A stretch of DNA of 20,557 bases from an uncultured Eubacteriales bacterium (lineage in GTDB: Bacteria > Bacillota > Clostridia > Oscillospirales > Acutalibacteraceae): assembly GCA_910580045.1 (NCBI GenBank), contig CAJTXF010000013.1:1-20557 (forward strand), in the 5' to 3' direction. The notes beneath the pieces are model-generated. The model searched no databases and was not told the origin of the DNA. It saw only the letters and a program-made list of their open reading frames with translations. Of this stretch, positions 13,371-20,557 are shown in pieces. Both the position numbers and the translations under genes were made by a program. The first letter of the stretch is position 1. The number at the start of each line of letters is the position of its first letter.

Positions 13371-13925
13371 ATGGTATACGTACTGTTGGCAGAGGGCTTT
13401 GAGCTGGTGGAGGCCATGGCCCCAGTGGACATTCTCCGCCGGGCAAAGGTGGAAGTAAAGACCGTAGGTGTGACCGGGGCGCGGGTAAAAGCGTCTAATG
13501 GGGTGGAGGTCACCGCTGATTTGAGAATCGGGGAGGCTGTAACCCAGGGCCTGGACTGTGTCATCCTGCCTGGGGGCCTGCCCGGCACAGTGAATCTGGA
13601 GAAGTCTCAGGCTGTGCAGGATTTGATAGATTTCTGCGCCAAAGAGGGTAAGCTGCTGGCTGCCATCTGTGCCGCGCCCTCCATTCTGGCCCACAAGGGC
13701 CTGCTCCAGGGCCGGGAGGCCACTGCCTTCCCCAGCTTCCAGAAGGACGTGGAAGAGGGCGGCGGCAGGCTCAGTGAGAAATATGTGTGCCAGGACGGGC
13801 TCTTTGTCACTGCCCGGGGCATGGGGGTCTCCACCCAGTTCGGGCTGAAGCTGGCAGAGCTGCTGGCCTCTCCGGAGACCGCGGCCCAGATCCAGGCCTC
13901 TATCCAGTGGGAGGCCCTGTCATGA
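13371..13925 (+). CDS. DJ-1/PfpI-family protein (YajL/ThiJ-like)
   Basis: The 184-residue protein has the DJ-1 fold signature: GFELVEAMAPVDILRRA (9-25) with Glu14 at the position of the conserved glutamate, DCVILPGGLPGT (62-73) and the nucleophile elbow AAICAAPSIL (97-106) with Cys100. Family members act as protein deglycase/glyoxalase-like enzymes or oxidative-stress chaperones; the exact activity is uncertain. The ATG has AAGGAG nine bases upstream and lies 26 bases after the tmk stop. Its last four bases overlap the following YccF-type gene. Its position in this operon may reflect co-regulation with growth genes. Confidence 0.93.
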   Translation: MVYVLLAEGFELVEAMAPVDILRRAKVEVKTVGVTGARVKASNGVEVTADLRIGEAVTQGLDCVILPGGLPGTVNLEKSQAVQDLIDFCAKEGKLLAAICAAPSILAHKGLLQGREATAFPSFQKDVEEGGGRLSEKYVCQDGLFVTARGMGVSTQFGLKLAELLASPETAAQIQASIQWEALS

Positions 13926-14281
13926 GCTGCCTGGGCAATGCCCTCTGGTTCCTCTTTGGGGGCATCTGGCAGGGGCTCTCCTGGACCCTGGCCGGCGTGC
14001 TGTGGTCCATCACCATTGTGGGCATCCCCATTGGGCGGCAGTGCTTTAAGCTGGCTGGGCTGGCCTTTTTCCCCTTTGGGAAGACCGTGAACTATGGAGG
14101 CGGCGCGCCCTCTTTTATCGCCAATATATTTTGGATCATCTTCAGCGGGATTCCCCTGGCGCTGGCAGCGGTCATAAACGGGGCTCTGCTGTGCGTGACC
14201 ATTATCGGTATTCCCTTTGGGCTGCAGTGCTTCAAGCTGGCAAAGCTGGCGCTTATGCCCTTCGGGGCCACGGTTTCCTGA
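13922..14281 (+). CDS. YccF-family small inner-membrane protein
   Basis: The 119-residue product consists of two homologous YccF repeats: residues 4-53 and 65-115, each with two hydrophobic segments and the shared ending T-I-x-G-I-P-x-G-x-Q-C-F-K-L-A, for example TIVGIPIGRQCFKLA and TIIGIPFGLQCFKLA. YccF-type membrane proteins are widespread and no function is established. The ATG at 13922 shares ATGA with the previous stop and has GGGAGG seven bases upstream; an earlier in-frame ATG at 13787 would lie inside the DJ-1 gene and is rejected. It is probably co-transcribed with its neighbours. Confidence 0.93.
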   Translation: MSCLGNALWFLFGGIWQGLSWTLAGVLWSITIVGIPIGRQCFKLAGLAFFPFGKTVNYGGGAPSFIANIFWIIFSGIPLALAAVINGALLCVTIIGIPFGLQCFKLAKLALMPFGATVS

Positions 14282-14301
14282 GTCAGAAGTGTTCTACATA
14301 C

Positions 14302-14316
14302 CCGGCCATTGGCCGG
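14302..14316. other. Perfect palindrome before mltG
   Basis: CCGGCCA-T-TGGCCGG forms a 7 + 1 + 7 palindrome in the 77-base gap between the YccF-type gene and mltG, 42 bases before the mltG ATG. It could be a regulator binding site or a small hairpin affecting expression of the two last genes. No promoter is visible next to it and no T-tract follows. Confidence 0.4.
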
Positions 14317-14358
14317 TGTACTTGCTCCATCATTCCTCTGGACAGAAAGGGTTTCACC

Positions 14359-15729
14359 ATGAACAACAACAGACCTCAACCAAACAGAGCCCCAAATAAC
14401 CCGTCCCAGGGCCGGTCGCCTCAGGGAAGCTCTCCCCAAGGCCGCCCCCCGCAGAACCGGCAGCCCCAGGGCCAGACCGGCACCGGCGGTTTTAAGGTCA
14501 GCATTGACGAGCGGGATTTGATGACCGGCAGCCTGGACATGAAGCACCGGGCCCAGCCCGGCCAGTATTCCGAGCCCCCCTCCGCCAGGAATGCCGCCAT
14601 GACCCCCAAGGAGCTGCGGGCTGAGAAGCGGGCCCATAAAAAACGCAACCGGGTGAAGGCCCGGAAGAATAAGCGGGTGTTCTCCATTGTGTGGCTGTGC
14701 ATGGTGCTTCTGCTGTCCTTTACCTTTGCCAGCTACCTTATCGGCGGCTCCAACGACTTCTTTGGCGCCAACCGCCGCCCGGGCAAGGTGGATGTAACCA
14801 TTCCGGAGGGCAAGCTGACAGAGGAAGTCCTGGCGGACGTGGTGTTCCAGGCTGGGCTTATTGAAAAGCCGGAGTTCTTCTGGCTGTACTGCAAGGTCCG
14901 GGCAGACATGGAGGACTACGCGCCAGGCATCCGGTACCAAATCGACACGGACTTGGACTATGAGGCCCTGCTCAACCAGCTGATGGGGGGCAACGACGAC
15001 CTGGAGGTGGTCCAGGTGGTGTTCCCTGAGGGCAGCACTGCTCTGCAGATGGCCAACCTTTTGGAGGAGAACGAGGTCTGCACTGCCGAGGCGTTCCTCA
15101 ACGAGCTGAACAACGGCGATTACAGCAAGTATGAAGAGGTCAGCACCCTGGACGGCACGGGCCGGTACTATAAGCTGGAGGGCTACCTGTTCCCAGACAC
15201 CTACGACTTCTACAAAGGGGAAGAGCTGGACTCTGTGGTGGGCAAGCTGCTCAACAACTTCCACCGGAAGGTGGACTCCAAGCTCCGGGAAAAAATCGAC
15301 GAATCGGGCATGACCCTGGATGAGGTGGTAATTTTGGCCAGCATCATCCAGGCTGAGGCTGCCAACACCACGGACATGTTCGATGTATCCGCTGTACTCC
15401 ACAACCGGATGGACTTTGGGGTGGATTATGGCATCATGAACCTGGAATGCGACTCCACCTCCTTCTACCCCTACAAAAACGCCAAGGAGATGGAGGAGCT
15501 GGGCAACACCCTCAGCCACGGCAATTACGACACCTACACCTTCAGCGGCCTGCCTGCCGGGGCCATCTGCAACCCGGGCCTGGATGCCATCAACGCTGCC
15601 CTGCGGCCCAATTCCACCGGCGACGCGGCCAGCTATCTGTACTTCTGCCACTCGGACGAGGGTGTGGCCTACTATGCCACCAACGCCGAGGACCATGAGT
15701 ACAACAAGCAGATGGCGGGGCTGTCATAA
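14359..15729 (+). CDS. mltG: Endolytic transglycosylase MltG (YceG-like)
   Basis: MltG cuts nascent peptidoglycan glycan strands at the outer face of the membrane and sets glycan length. The 456-residue protein has a hydrophilic, Pro/Gln/Gly-rich N-terminus (1-45), a basic stretch, one membrane segment (about 109-129) and the YceG domain. Landmarks are VFPEGSTALQMANLLEEN (221-238), LEGYLFPDTYDF (273-284), the catalytic region LASIIQAEAAN (326-336) with Glu333, and the C-terminal TFSGLPAGAICNPGLDAINAALRP (about 394-417) and YLYFC. The start at 14359 follows AAAGGG; an earlier in-frame start lies inside the preceding gene. The cytoplasmic tail is longer than in E. coli. Its stop overlaps the U32 peptidase start by one base. 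Confidence 0.95.
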   Translation: MNNNRPQPNRAPNNPSQGRSPQGSSPQGRPPQNRQPQGQTGTGGFKVSIDERDLMTGSLDMKHRAQPGQYSEPPSARNAAMTPKELRAEKRAHKKRNRVKARKNKRVFSIVWLCMVLLLSFTFASYLIGGSNDFFGANRRPGKVDVTIPEGKLTEEVLADVVFQAGLIEKPEFFWLYCKVRADMEDYAPGIRYQIDTDLDYEALLNQLMGGNDDLEVVQVVFPEGSTALQMANLLEENEVCTAEAFLNELNNGDYSKYEEVSTLDGTGRYYKLEGYLFPDTYDFYKGEELDSVVGKLLNNFHRKVDSKLREKIDESGMTLDEVVILASIIQAEAANTTDMFDVSAVLHNRMDFGVDYGIMNLECDSTSFYPYKNAKEMEELGNTLSHGNYDTYTFSGLPAGAICNPGLDAINAALRPNSTGDAASYLYFCHSDEGVAYYATNAEDHEYNKQMAGLS

Positions 15730-16976
15730 TGGGCGGGCCGCGGAACAGGAGTTGGAGGAAAGCACCCAACTCCCCTGAGCTTCTCTCCCCTGCCGGGGAC
15801 ATGGAGCGGCTGGAGGCCGCGGTGCGCTTCGGCGCGGACGCGGTCTATCTGGCAGGGAAAGACTATGGTATGCGGGCAGCCCCTGGGAACTTCACCCCAG
15901 AGGAGCTGGCCCGGGCAGTGGAATTCTGCCATCAGCAGGGGGTGCGGGTGTATGTGACCTGCAACACCCTGCCCAGGAATCAGGAGCTGGATGCCCTGCC
16001 CGGGTTCCTCTCCCACTGCCAGAGCTGCGGGGTGGATGGGCTTATTATCTCTGATTTGGGGGTGCTGGCCCTGGCCAGGGAGTTCGCGCCCCAGACAGAG
16101 TACCATATCTCCACCCAGACTGGCATTGTGAACTATGCCGCGGCCCAGGCCTGCTACGACTTAGGGGCCCGGCGGGTGGTGCTGGCCCGGGAGCTGTCCT
16201 TGGAGGAAATCGCCGGAATCCGGGCCTGCACGCCCCCGGATTTGGCTTTGGAGGCCTTTGCCCACGGGAGCATGTGCGTGTCCTTCTCCGGGCGCTGCCT
16301 GCTCTCCAACTACATGGCAGGCCGGGACGCCAACCGGGGCCAGTGCGCCCAGCCCTGCCGGTGGGAGTACACCCTCACCGAAAAGCAGCGGCCCAATCAG
16401 CACTTCCCCATTATCCAGGGGGAACAGGGCACCTATATCCTCAACTCCAATGATTTGCGGATGATTGAGCACATCCCCGCCATGGTGCAGGCAGGCGTCA
16501 GCAGCCTGAAAATTGAGGGCAGGGCCAAGTCAGCCTATTATGTGGCCAGCGTGACTGCTGCTTACCGCCGGGCCATTGACTTCTTCCAGGAGCACCCGGA
16601 CAGCACGCTTCCCCCGGAGATTTTGGAGGAGACAGAGAAAATCAGCCACCGGACCTACTCGCCAGGCTTCTTCTTTGGGGGCGAGCCGGGCCAGACCTCA
16701 GACCGGAGCCAGTACACCCGCAAATATGAGCTGGCCGCTGTGTGCCAAGGCCGCATGGGGGAGTATGTGCTTCTCCGGGAGCGCAACCGGTTCTTTGCAG
16801 GGGACGAGGCGGACATTCTGCAGCCCGGTGGAGAGTCCCTGCGCGCAACCCTCCGCGAGCTCTATAATGAGGACTGGGAGCCCATTCAGAGCGCGCCCCA
16901 CGCGGAGATGCTGGTATATTGGAAAACAGATTTGAACATACAGGCCGGGGCTTACCTGCGCATCAGAAAAGAATAA
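15729..16976 (+). CDS. U32-family peptidase / tRNA hydroxylation-type protein
   Basis: The 415-residue protein is a U32 family member. It begins with PELLSPAGDMERLEAAVRFG (16-35) and carries the family signature around AFAHGSMCVSFSGRCLLSNY with RGQCAQPCRWEY (176-214). Four cysteines there (183, 190, 206, 210) match those thought to hold an iron-sulphur cluster in the tRNA-hydroxylation relatives TrhP/RlhA. SSLKIEGRAKSAYYVA follows. Members are annotated as collagenase-like peptidases, but proven roles of several are RNA hydroxylation, so the function here is open. Its ATG overlaps the mltG stop by one base (TAATG), and a strong terminator follows immediately. MltG and U32 genes are often neighbours in Clostridia, to my knowledge. 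Confidence 0.92.
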   Translation: MGGPRNRSWRKAPNSPELLSPAGDMERLEAAVRFGADAVYLAGKDYGMRAAPGNFTPEELARAVEFCHQQGVRVYVTCNTLPRNQELDALPGFLSHCQSCGVDGLIISDLGVLALAREFAPQTEYHISTQTGIVNYAAAQACYDLGARRVVLARELSLEEIAGIRACTPPDLALEAFAHGSMCVSFSGRCLLSNYMAGRDANRGQCAQPCRWEYTLTEKQRPNQHFPIIQGEQGTYILNSNDLRMIEHIPAMVQAGVSSLKIEGRAKSAYYVASVTAAYRRAIDFFQEHPDSTLPPEILEETEKISHRTYSPGFFFGGEPGQTSDRSQYTRKYELAAVCQGRMGEYVLLRERNRFFAGDEADILQPGGESLRATLRELYNEDWEPIQSAPHAEMLVYWKTDLNIQAGAYLRIRKE

Positions 16977-17014
16977 AAAGGAGCCCGGCGGAAAAATCCG
17001 CCGGGCTCCTTTTT
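16975..17014. terminator. Strong bidirectional intrinsic terminator
   Basis: An 18-bp perfect stem (16975-16992 with 16997-17014; core AGGAGCCCGGCGGA) has a 4-base A loop. It carries A-run and T-run flanks in both directions, so it can end the rightward operon (U32 gene, stop at 16976) and the leftward YjfB-type gene (stop at 17028). Confidence 0.95.
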
Positions 17015-17027
17015 TGCCGTAAATCTG

Positions 17028-17204
17028 TCAGGCGTACACGTCAAAGGTATAGGGGCTGGGGGGAAGCATCTGCTCCAGCTCCTTGAGGGCCAGCTCCTCT
17101 GTGGTGTCCATCATCTTTTTGGTGAGGGACATGGAGTAGTCAGTGGCCAGCTGGGCTTGGCTGTATGCCGTTGAGGTAGAGGCAATGCTGCTCATAATAT
17201 CCAT
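17028..17204 (-). CDS. YjfB-family small protein (putative motility-linked)
   Basis: The 58-residue product begins MDIMSSIASTSTAYSQAQLA, continues with TDYSMSLTKKMMDTTEELA, LKELEQML and ends PPSPYTFDVYA. The order (an MDI start, an Ala/Ser-rich segment, a helix with KKMMDT followed by E-L-x-x-L-E-Q-M-L) matches the short YjfB family, which Pfam describes as a putative motility protein. No biochemical function is established, and no flagellar gene is nearby. The ATG at 17204 is supported by a perfect AAAGGAGG seven bases upstream and by a strong promoter. It is monocistronic, ending at the bidirectional terminator. Confidence 0.85.
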   Translation of the reverse strand: MDIMSSIASTSTAYSQAQLATDYSMSLTKKMMDTTEELALKELEQMLPPSPYTFDVYA

Positions 17205-17227
17205 AGTAAAACCTCCTTTGCCTTTCC

Positions 17228-17256
17228 ATCATATCACAGAGAGGGGCCGTTGTCAA
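17228..17256 (-). promoter_or_regulatory. Strong sigma-A promoter of the YjfB-type gene
   Basis: On the minus strand TTGACA (17251-17256), 17 bases, TATGAT (17228-17233), with TGA before it (extended -10). The leader to the ATG is about 17-18 bases. The -35 box is exactly 22 bp from the end of the 83-bp repeat, as in the 8362 promoter. Confidence 0.9.
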
Positions 17257-17278
17257 GGGGATGGAGGGGCCTGGGATT

Positions 17279-17361
17279 GTCCAAACCACAGATAATTATC
17301 TCTGTGTACCCCCGCCCGTAGGGCGGGGGTACACGAAAAACTCCTCGGAACGGACACTCCC
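17279..17361 (-). repeat. 83-bp structured repeat, copy 2 (inverted)
   Basis: This is an inverted copy of 8257-8339. Read on the minus strand, its first 31 bases are identical to copy 1. Its hairpin, GTGTACCCCCGCCC (17304-17317) and GGGCGGGGGTACAC (17321-17334), is a perfect 14-bp stem with a 3-base loop. It also carries the AGATAATTATCT palindrome (17290-17301), shifted by 2 bp relative to the stem. The rest of the gap 17205-17420 holds the YjfB promoter and the end region of the next leftward gene; nothing else is seen. Confidence 0.85.
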
Positions 17362-17420
17362 GAGGGGCCTTGAGCACGAGGAAGAAACTAACTAGCCCCT
17401 GGACTGCGCTTCCGCTCCCT

Positions 17421-18701
17421 CTACGACTCCGCCAGCATCATCCGCATCCGGGTATAGGCTTCATGAACTGCCTGTTCCAGCTCCCCCTCCTCTATCTGTA
17501 CGCACTGCTGGAACAGCTTATCCGCCTCCCCGCAGAGGGGGGTATTGAACTCCACCGCGCTGATTTGCTCCTGCAGGCCCTCCAGCTGCTCATAGTCCCA
17601 CTGGTCCAGATACCAGCCCCCGGCACAGGGCGTACCCTTCCGGCCCAGGCCCATATACACCGGCAGGGCAAAGCCCGTGACCTCCTGGTTCCTCTGGCCC
17701 ATCTCCCCCACCAGGGCCCTGAGAATGGCATAGGCTGCCTCCGGGTGTTCCGTGCTCCGGTTCACCGCCGCGAAATGCTCCACCCGGGCCGTGACCCCGC
17801 CCTCCCGGTTATAGGCAGGTATCATCCGGTAGTTTACCTCCTCGTCCGCCCTGAGGATGCTGTCGTTCACCGGGCCCAGGCTCAGGCTGGAGATGACCGA
17901 GCCCTCGGGCACGCCCCAGTCTTCCCAGGAAGTGCCCTGCTGCGCCTCCCGCGCCCGGCGGACCAGGCCCAGCAGCTCCTCCTCAGTGAAGCTGAGGGTT
18001 TCCTCCTCATAGTCCGCCAGAACTCCCAGCAAATCCGCGCCGCCCTGGGCGGCAAGGTATTCCAGGAGCGAATCCCCGCAGGAGAGCATTTCTGCCCCGG
18101 ACATGGGCAGCTCCCGGTTCAGGGTGACCAGCTCCTTATCCGCCAGGCTTCCGGAGATTCGGAAGCTCAGGGGCACCAGCTGCTGGCTGCCCTGATACTG
18201 CCCCGCGGCCAGCAGCTGGGGGCGGAGCTTTTCCCACACCGAATCCCCGGCCATGTACTCGTCCAAGGGCAGGAACAGACGCTGGCGCATAGCGGAGACG
18301 GGATAGGGGAAGAAGTTCTTCAAATCCGTGAAATGGCCGTAAACATCGTAGAAATTCCGCATTAGGAACACATCCGGCCCTCCGGTGAGCAGCTCCATGT
18401 GCAGGCCCGTCAGGGTGGGGTTGCGCTTGTCCGGCTCCTCAATGGTGGGCAGGGCCTCCACCTCCACCAGATAGTCCTCTCCGCAGCCCGCCGCGTTCTC
18501 GTTGAGAAAACGGCACAGTTCTTCGCACTGGGAAGAGGTATCCCCGCCCATCACAGTGTCTATCAGCAGGGTGAGGGTGGGAAGCTCTTTCTCCTCCTGG
18601 CCGCTTTTGCCCTCTGAAGGGGACTCCCCCTGGCTGCACCCGCCCAGCAGGGCAATCATCAGCAGCACAGCGGACAGCAGCAGGCACAGATACTTTTTCA
18701 T
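17421..18701 (-). CDS. Orphan extracellular solute-binding lipoprotein
   Basis: The 426-residue product has a classic lipoprotein signal with lipobox LLGGC (Cys22). A short Ser/Gly/Glu linker follows and then a solute-binding-protein-like body: LTLLIDTVMGGDTSSQCEEL, GGPDVFLMRNFYD, FFPYPVSAMRQRLFLPLDEYM, and STEHPEAAYAILRALVG. The last is typical of the helix where these proteins close over a ligand. No permease or ATPase is adjacent, so it may serve a distant transporter or act as a sensor. The ATG is supported by AAAGGAG eight bases upstream. It is probably transcribed alone: a terminator lies between it and potD, although I see no clear promoter in the AT-rich gap. Confidence 0.82.
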   Translation of the reverse strand: MKKYLCLLLSAVLLMIALLGGCSQGESPSEGKSGQEEKELPTLTLLIDTVMGGDTSSQCEELCRFLNENAAGCGEDYLVEVEALPTIEEPDKRNPTLTGLHMELLTGGPDVFLMRNFYDVYGHFTDLKNFFPYPVSAMRQRLFLPLDEYMAGDSVWEKLRPQLLAAGQYQGSQQLVPLSFRISGSLADKELVTLNRELPMSGAEMLSCGDSLLEYLAAQGGADLLGVLADYEEETLSFTEEELLGLVRRAREAQQGTSWEDWGVPEGSVISSLSLGPVNDSILRADEEVNYRMIPAYNREGGVTARVEHFAAVNRSTEHPEAAYAILRALVGEMGQRNQEVTGFALPVYMGLGRKGTPCAGGWYLDQWDYEQLEGLQEQISAVEFNTPLCGEADKLFQQCVQIEEGELEQAVHEAYTRMRMMLAES

Positions 18702-18726
18702 AGGCTCAGCTCCTTTATAGATTGCT

Positions 18727-18750
18727 CGTATATATATTCGTGTATATATT
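18727..18750. repeat. AT-rich tandem 12-bp repeat upstream of a lipoprotein gene
   Basis: CGTATATATATT (18727-18738) and CGTGTATATATT (18739-18750) are tandem copies differing at one base. They sit 26 bp upstream of the lipoprotein start at 18701 in a notably AT-rich spot of a GC-rich genome. Several -10-like hexamers (TAATAT, TATATA) fall here on the minus strand, but without a good -35 box. Confidence 0.55.
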
Positions 18751-18775
18751 AGACTCCCCAGGCGCTGTTTTGTTA

Positions 18776-18817
18776 CAAAAAGAACCTGTACCAGCCAAAA
18801 TTCTCACTGGTACAGGT
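18776..18817 (-). terminator. Intrinsic terminator after potD
   Basis: On the minus strand, ACCTGTACCAG pairs with CTGGTACAGGT (18807-18817 and 18784-18794 in window order). This 11-bp stem is followed by TCTTTTT, 8 bases downstream of the potD stop. Confidence 0.92.
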
Positions 18818-18824
18818 CCAAAAT

Positions 18825-20051
18825 TTACGCCTTTTTGCTGCTCCTGCCCTTGGGGTTGGGGTTCAGCAAAGCCTCACGTCGGCGCTTATAAATCACAATG
18901 GCAATGTACACCCCCAGAAAGCCCAGGATAATGGCCACCAGCACCGCGGACTCTCCCGGCCCGCCCATCTTCACCTCAGCCCAAAGCTTATCTACCAGGG
19001 CAGCGGTCTCAGCGGGCAGGTTCACGAACACCTGGGTAGAGGCCAGGGTCTCATCGCTGGGGTAGTGCATGGGGCTCTCCACCACCTCTGGCTCCAGGTA
19101 CTCCTTGGCTGCGGTCTCTGGGGTGGAATAGCCCACATAGTTCATGTTCTCCCCCGCGATTTCCGGCTCGCAGAGGAAGTTGATATAGGCCTCTGCCTCT
19201 GCCTTATGGCTGGCCGTGGCCGGGATGCAGGCCGCGTCCACAAAGAAGTTGGTGCCCTCCTCCGGCACGGCAAAGGCGATATTGTCGCTGTTGTCCACCA
19301 GAATGGCCGCGTCCCCAGCATAATAGGGAGCCAGCCAAGCCTCGCCGTTCTCCATCTTATCAAAAATCTGGTCCATCACATAGGCCTGCACCAGGGGCTT
19401 CTGCTGCTTGAGCAGGGCCGCGGCCTCCTGCCAGTCCCCCTCCTCTGTGGAGTTCACATTCTGCCCCAGCATGAACTGGGCAATGGCAAAGCTGTCCCGG
19501 GGGTTGTCGAACATGAGGATTTTCCCCGCGTACTGCTCGTCCCAGAGTACAGACCAGCTGGCAGCCTCCTCCACATAGTCCGTGTTGTAGAAGATGCCCA
19601 CCACGCCCCAGGTATAGGGCACAGAGTACCGGTTCTCCGGGTCGTAGTCCGGGTTCCTGAACTTTTCATCTATATACTGGAAGTTGGGGATATTCTCAAA
19701 GTCCAGGGGCAGAAGCATGTCCTGGGCAATGAGCTTGGACACCATGTAATCTGAGGGGATAATCAAATCATAGTCCGCGCCGCCCCCCATGAGCTTGGAA
19801 TACAGGGACTCGTTGCTGTCAAAGGTAGTGTAGTTCACGGCAATGCCTGTGCGGCGGGTGAACTCCGCGTTCACGTCCATAGAGCCGTCCGTGCCGTTGG
19901 CGATATACTCCCCCCAGTTGTACACATTGATGGTCACATTCCGCTCTGAAGCAGGCTCGGCGGATTCCGCCTGGGCCAAAGGCGCCCCGGCAGCAAAGAA
20001 AGCCAGCGCCAGCACCAGCAGAAGGGAGAGGATGCGTCTTGTCTGTTTCAT
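18825..20051 (-). CDS. potD: Polyamine ABC transporter substrate-binding protein PotD
   Basis: PotD binds spermidine and/or putrescine and delivers it to PotBC. The 408-residue protein has an N-terminal signal that lacks a lipobox (LALAFFAAGAPLAQA; cleavage likely near residue 28). PotD-like motifs follow: VYNWGEYI (43-50), FTRRTGIAVNYTTFDSNE, DLIIPSDYMVSKLI (95-108), VPYTWGVVGIFYNTDYV (144-160) and DNPRDSFAI. Unusually, residues about 368-388 (AVLVAIILGFLGVYIAIVIY) form a C-terminal membrane segment with a basic tail (KRRREALLNPNPKGRSSKKA), so the protein is probably anchored by its C-terminus, not by a lipid. The ATG overlaps the potC stop by one base (TGATG) and has GGAGG seven bases upstream. 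A terminator closes the operon. Confidence 0.93.
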   Translation of the reverse strand: MKQTRRILSLLLVLALAFFAAGAPLAQAESAEPASERNVTINVYNWGEYIANGTDGSMDVNAEFTRRTGIAVNYTTFDSNESLYSKLMGGGADYDLIIPSDYMVSKLIAQDMLLPLDFENIPNFQYIDEKFRNPDYDPENRYSVPYTWGVVGIFYNTDYVEEAASWSVLWDEQYAGKILMFDNPRDSFAIAQFMLGQNVNSTEEGDWQEAAALLKQQKPLVQAYVMDQIFDKMENGEAWLAPYYAGDAAILVDNSDNIAFAVPEEGTNFFVDAACIPATASHKAEAEAYINFLCEPEIAGENMNYVGYSTPETAAKEYLEPEVVESPMHYPSDETLASTQVFVNLPAETAALVDKLWAEVKMGGPGESAVLVAIILGFLGVYIAIVIYKRRREALLNPNPKGRSSKKA

Positions 20052-20557
20052 CAGCTGTCCTCCTCCATTTCCTTCATCTGCCGGTTCACCTTGGCGGTGC
20101 GGGTGTTCACCACAATCAGCAGGGCCATGACCACCACAAACAGCACAGTGGACAGAGCGTTGATTTCCGGGCTGACCCGCTTTCTGGTCATGGAGTAGAT
20201 GTAGATGGGCAGGGTCTGGGTGGTGCCGCTGGTGAAGTAGCTGATGACAAAATCGTCAATGGACAGGGTGAAGGCCATAATCATGCCTGTGACAATGCCG
20301 GGCATAATCTCCGGCAGCACCACCTTGAAGAAGGCCTTCAACGGCGGGCAGCCCAAATCCTGGGCCGCCTCATAGAGGGCGGAATCCATCTGCCGCAGCT
20401 TTGGCAGCACAGAGAGAATCACATAGGGCAGGCAGAAGGTGATATGGGCCGCGATGATGGAGGCCATACCCAGGCTCCGGCCCCCAAACCAGCTGACCGC
20501 TGCCACAAACAGCAGCATCAGAGACACGCCGGTGACAATCTCTGGGTTCACCATGGG
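20051..20557 (-). CDS. potC: Polyamine ABC transporter permease PotC, C-terminal part
   Basis: The visible part is the last 168 residues of a leftward gene whose start lies beyond the window; the ATG at 20554 is an internal Met in a conserved VNPEIVTGVSL stretch. It has at least four hydrophobic segments and the EAA loop EAAQDLGCPPLKAFFKVVLP (visible residues 63-82) that docks with the ATPase PotA. IDDFVISYFTSG and TLPIYIYSMTRKRVSPEINALSTVLF are typical of PotC. With potD directly downstream it belongs to a spermidine/putrescine importer; potA and potB are expected outside the window. Confidence 0.93.
   Translation of the reverse strand, partial: PMVNPEIVTGVSLMLLFVAAVSWFGGRSLGMASIIAAHITFCLPYVILSVLPKLRQMDSALYEAAQDLGCPPLKAFFKVVLPEIMPGIVTGMIMAFTLSIDDFVISYFTSGTTQTLPIYIYSMTRKRVSPEINALSTVLFVVVMALLIVVNTRTAKVNRQMKEMEEDS

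Noticed and set aside
14092..15696. Leftward open frame (534 codons) opposite mltG
   Set aside because: Shadow of the mltG coding sequence; Val/His/Gly-rich with no motif.

Overview
The window looks like chromosome of an anaerobic, GC-rich gut-type Bacillota (class Clostridia, probably near Oscillospiraceae). This is inferred from AGGAGG-type ribosome binding sites, strong sigma-A promoters (TTGACA-N17-TATGAT type), ThyX instead of ThyA, a clostridial-type thymidylate kinase, a YjfB-type small protein, a U32 peptidase and several lipoprotein solute-binding proteins. No rRNA, tRNA, CRISPR array, prophage or complete insertion sequence is visible.

Layout. (1) Positions 1-7976 hold a leftward series: a cobalamin/siderophore-type binding lipoprotein fused to a peptidoglycan-binding domain (own promoter near 7950), a MATE exporter overlapping an EamA-type transporter, NagB, an unrecognised small membrane protein and the RecD2 helicase. 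(2) Positions 7977-8451 are a repeat-rich divergent intergenic region with a 180-bp MITE-like element and the first copy of an 83-bp structured repeat, followed by a strong rightward promoter. (3) Positions 8452-10410 hold a CNNM/CorC-type membrane protein and a nitroreductase, ended by a terminator. (4) Positions 10410-17014 look like one rightward operon: solute-binding lipoprotein, thyX, tmk, DJ-1/PfpI protein, YccF membrane protein, mltG and a U32 peptidase, with several 1-4 base stop/start overlaps and a strong bidirectional terminator at the end. (5) Positions 17028-20557 are leftward again: a 58-residue YjfB-family protein with an excellent promoter, the second (inverted) copy of the 83-bp repeat, an orphan solute-binding lipoprotein, then potD and the end of potC, which runs off the window.

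How the genes work together. ThyX makes dTMP and Tmk phosphorylates it, so the two overlapping genes form a dTTP-supply pair. MltG and perhaps the peptidoglycan-binding lipoprotein act at the cell wall. NagB links amino-sugar use to central metabolism. PotC and PotD belong to a polyamine importer whose other parts lie outside the window.

I do not see a convincing new multi-gene system. The most unusual signals are non-coding: two inverted 83-bp repeats whose hairpin arms differ by paired changes and which both end exactly 22 bp upstream of a -35 box; a run of four 13-bp palindromes at an exact 14-bp period upstream of recD2; and a small MITE-like element with 22-bp terminal inverted repeats (20 of 22 matching).
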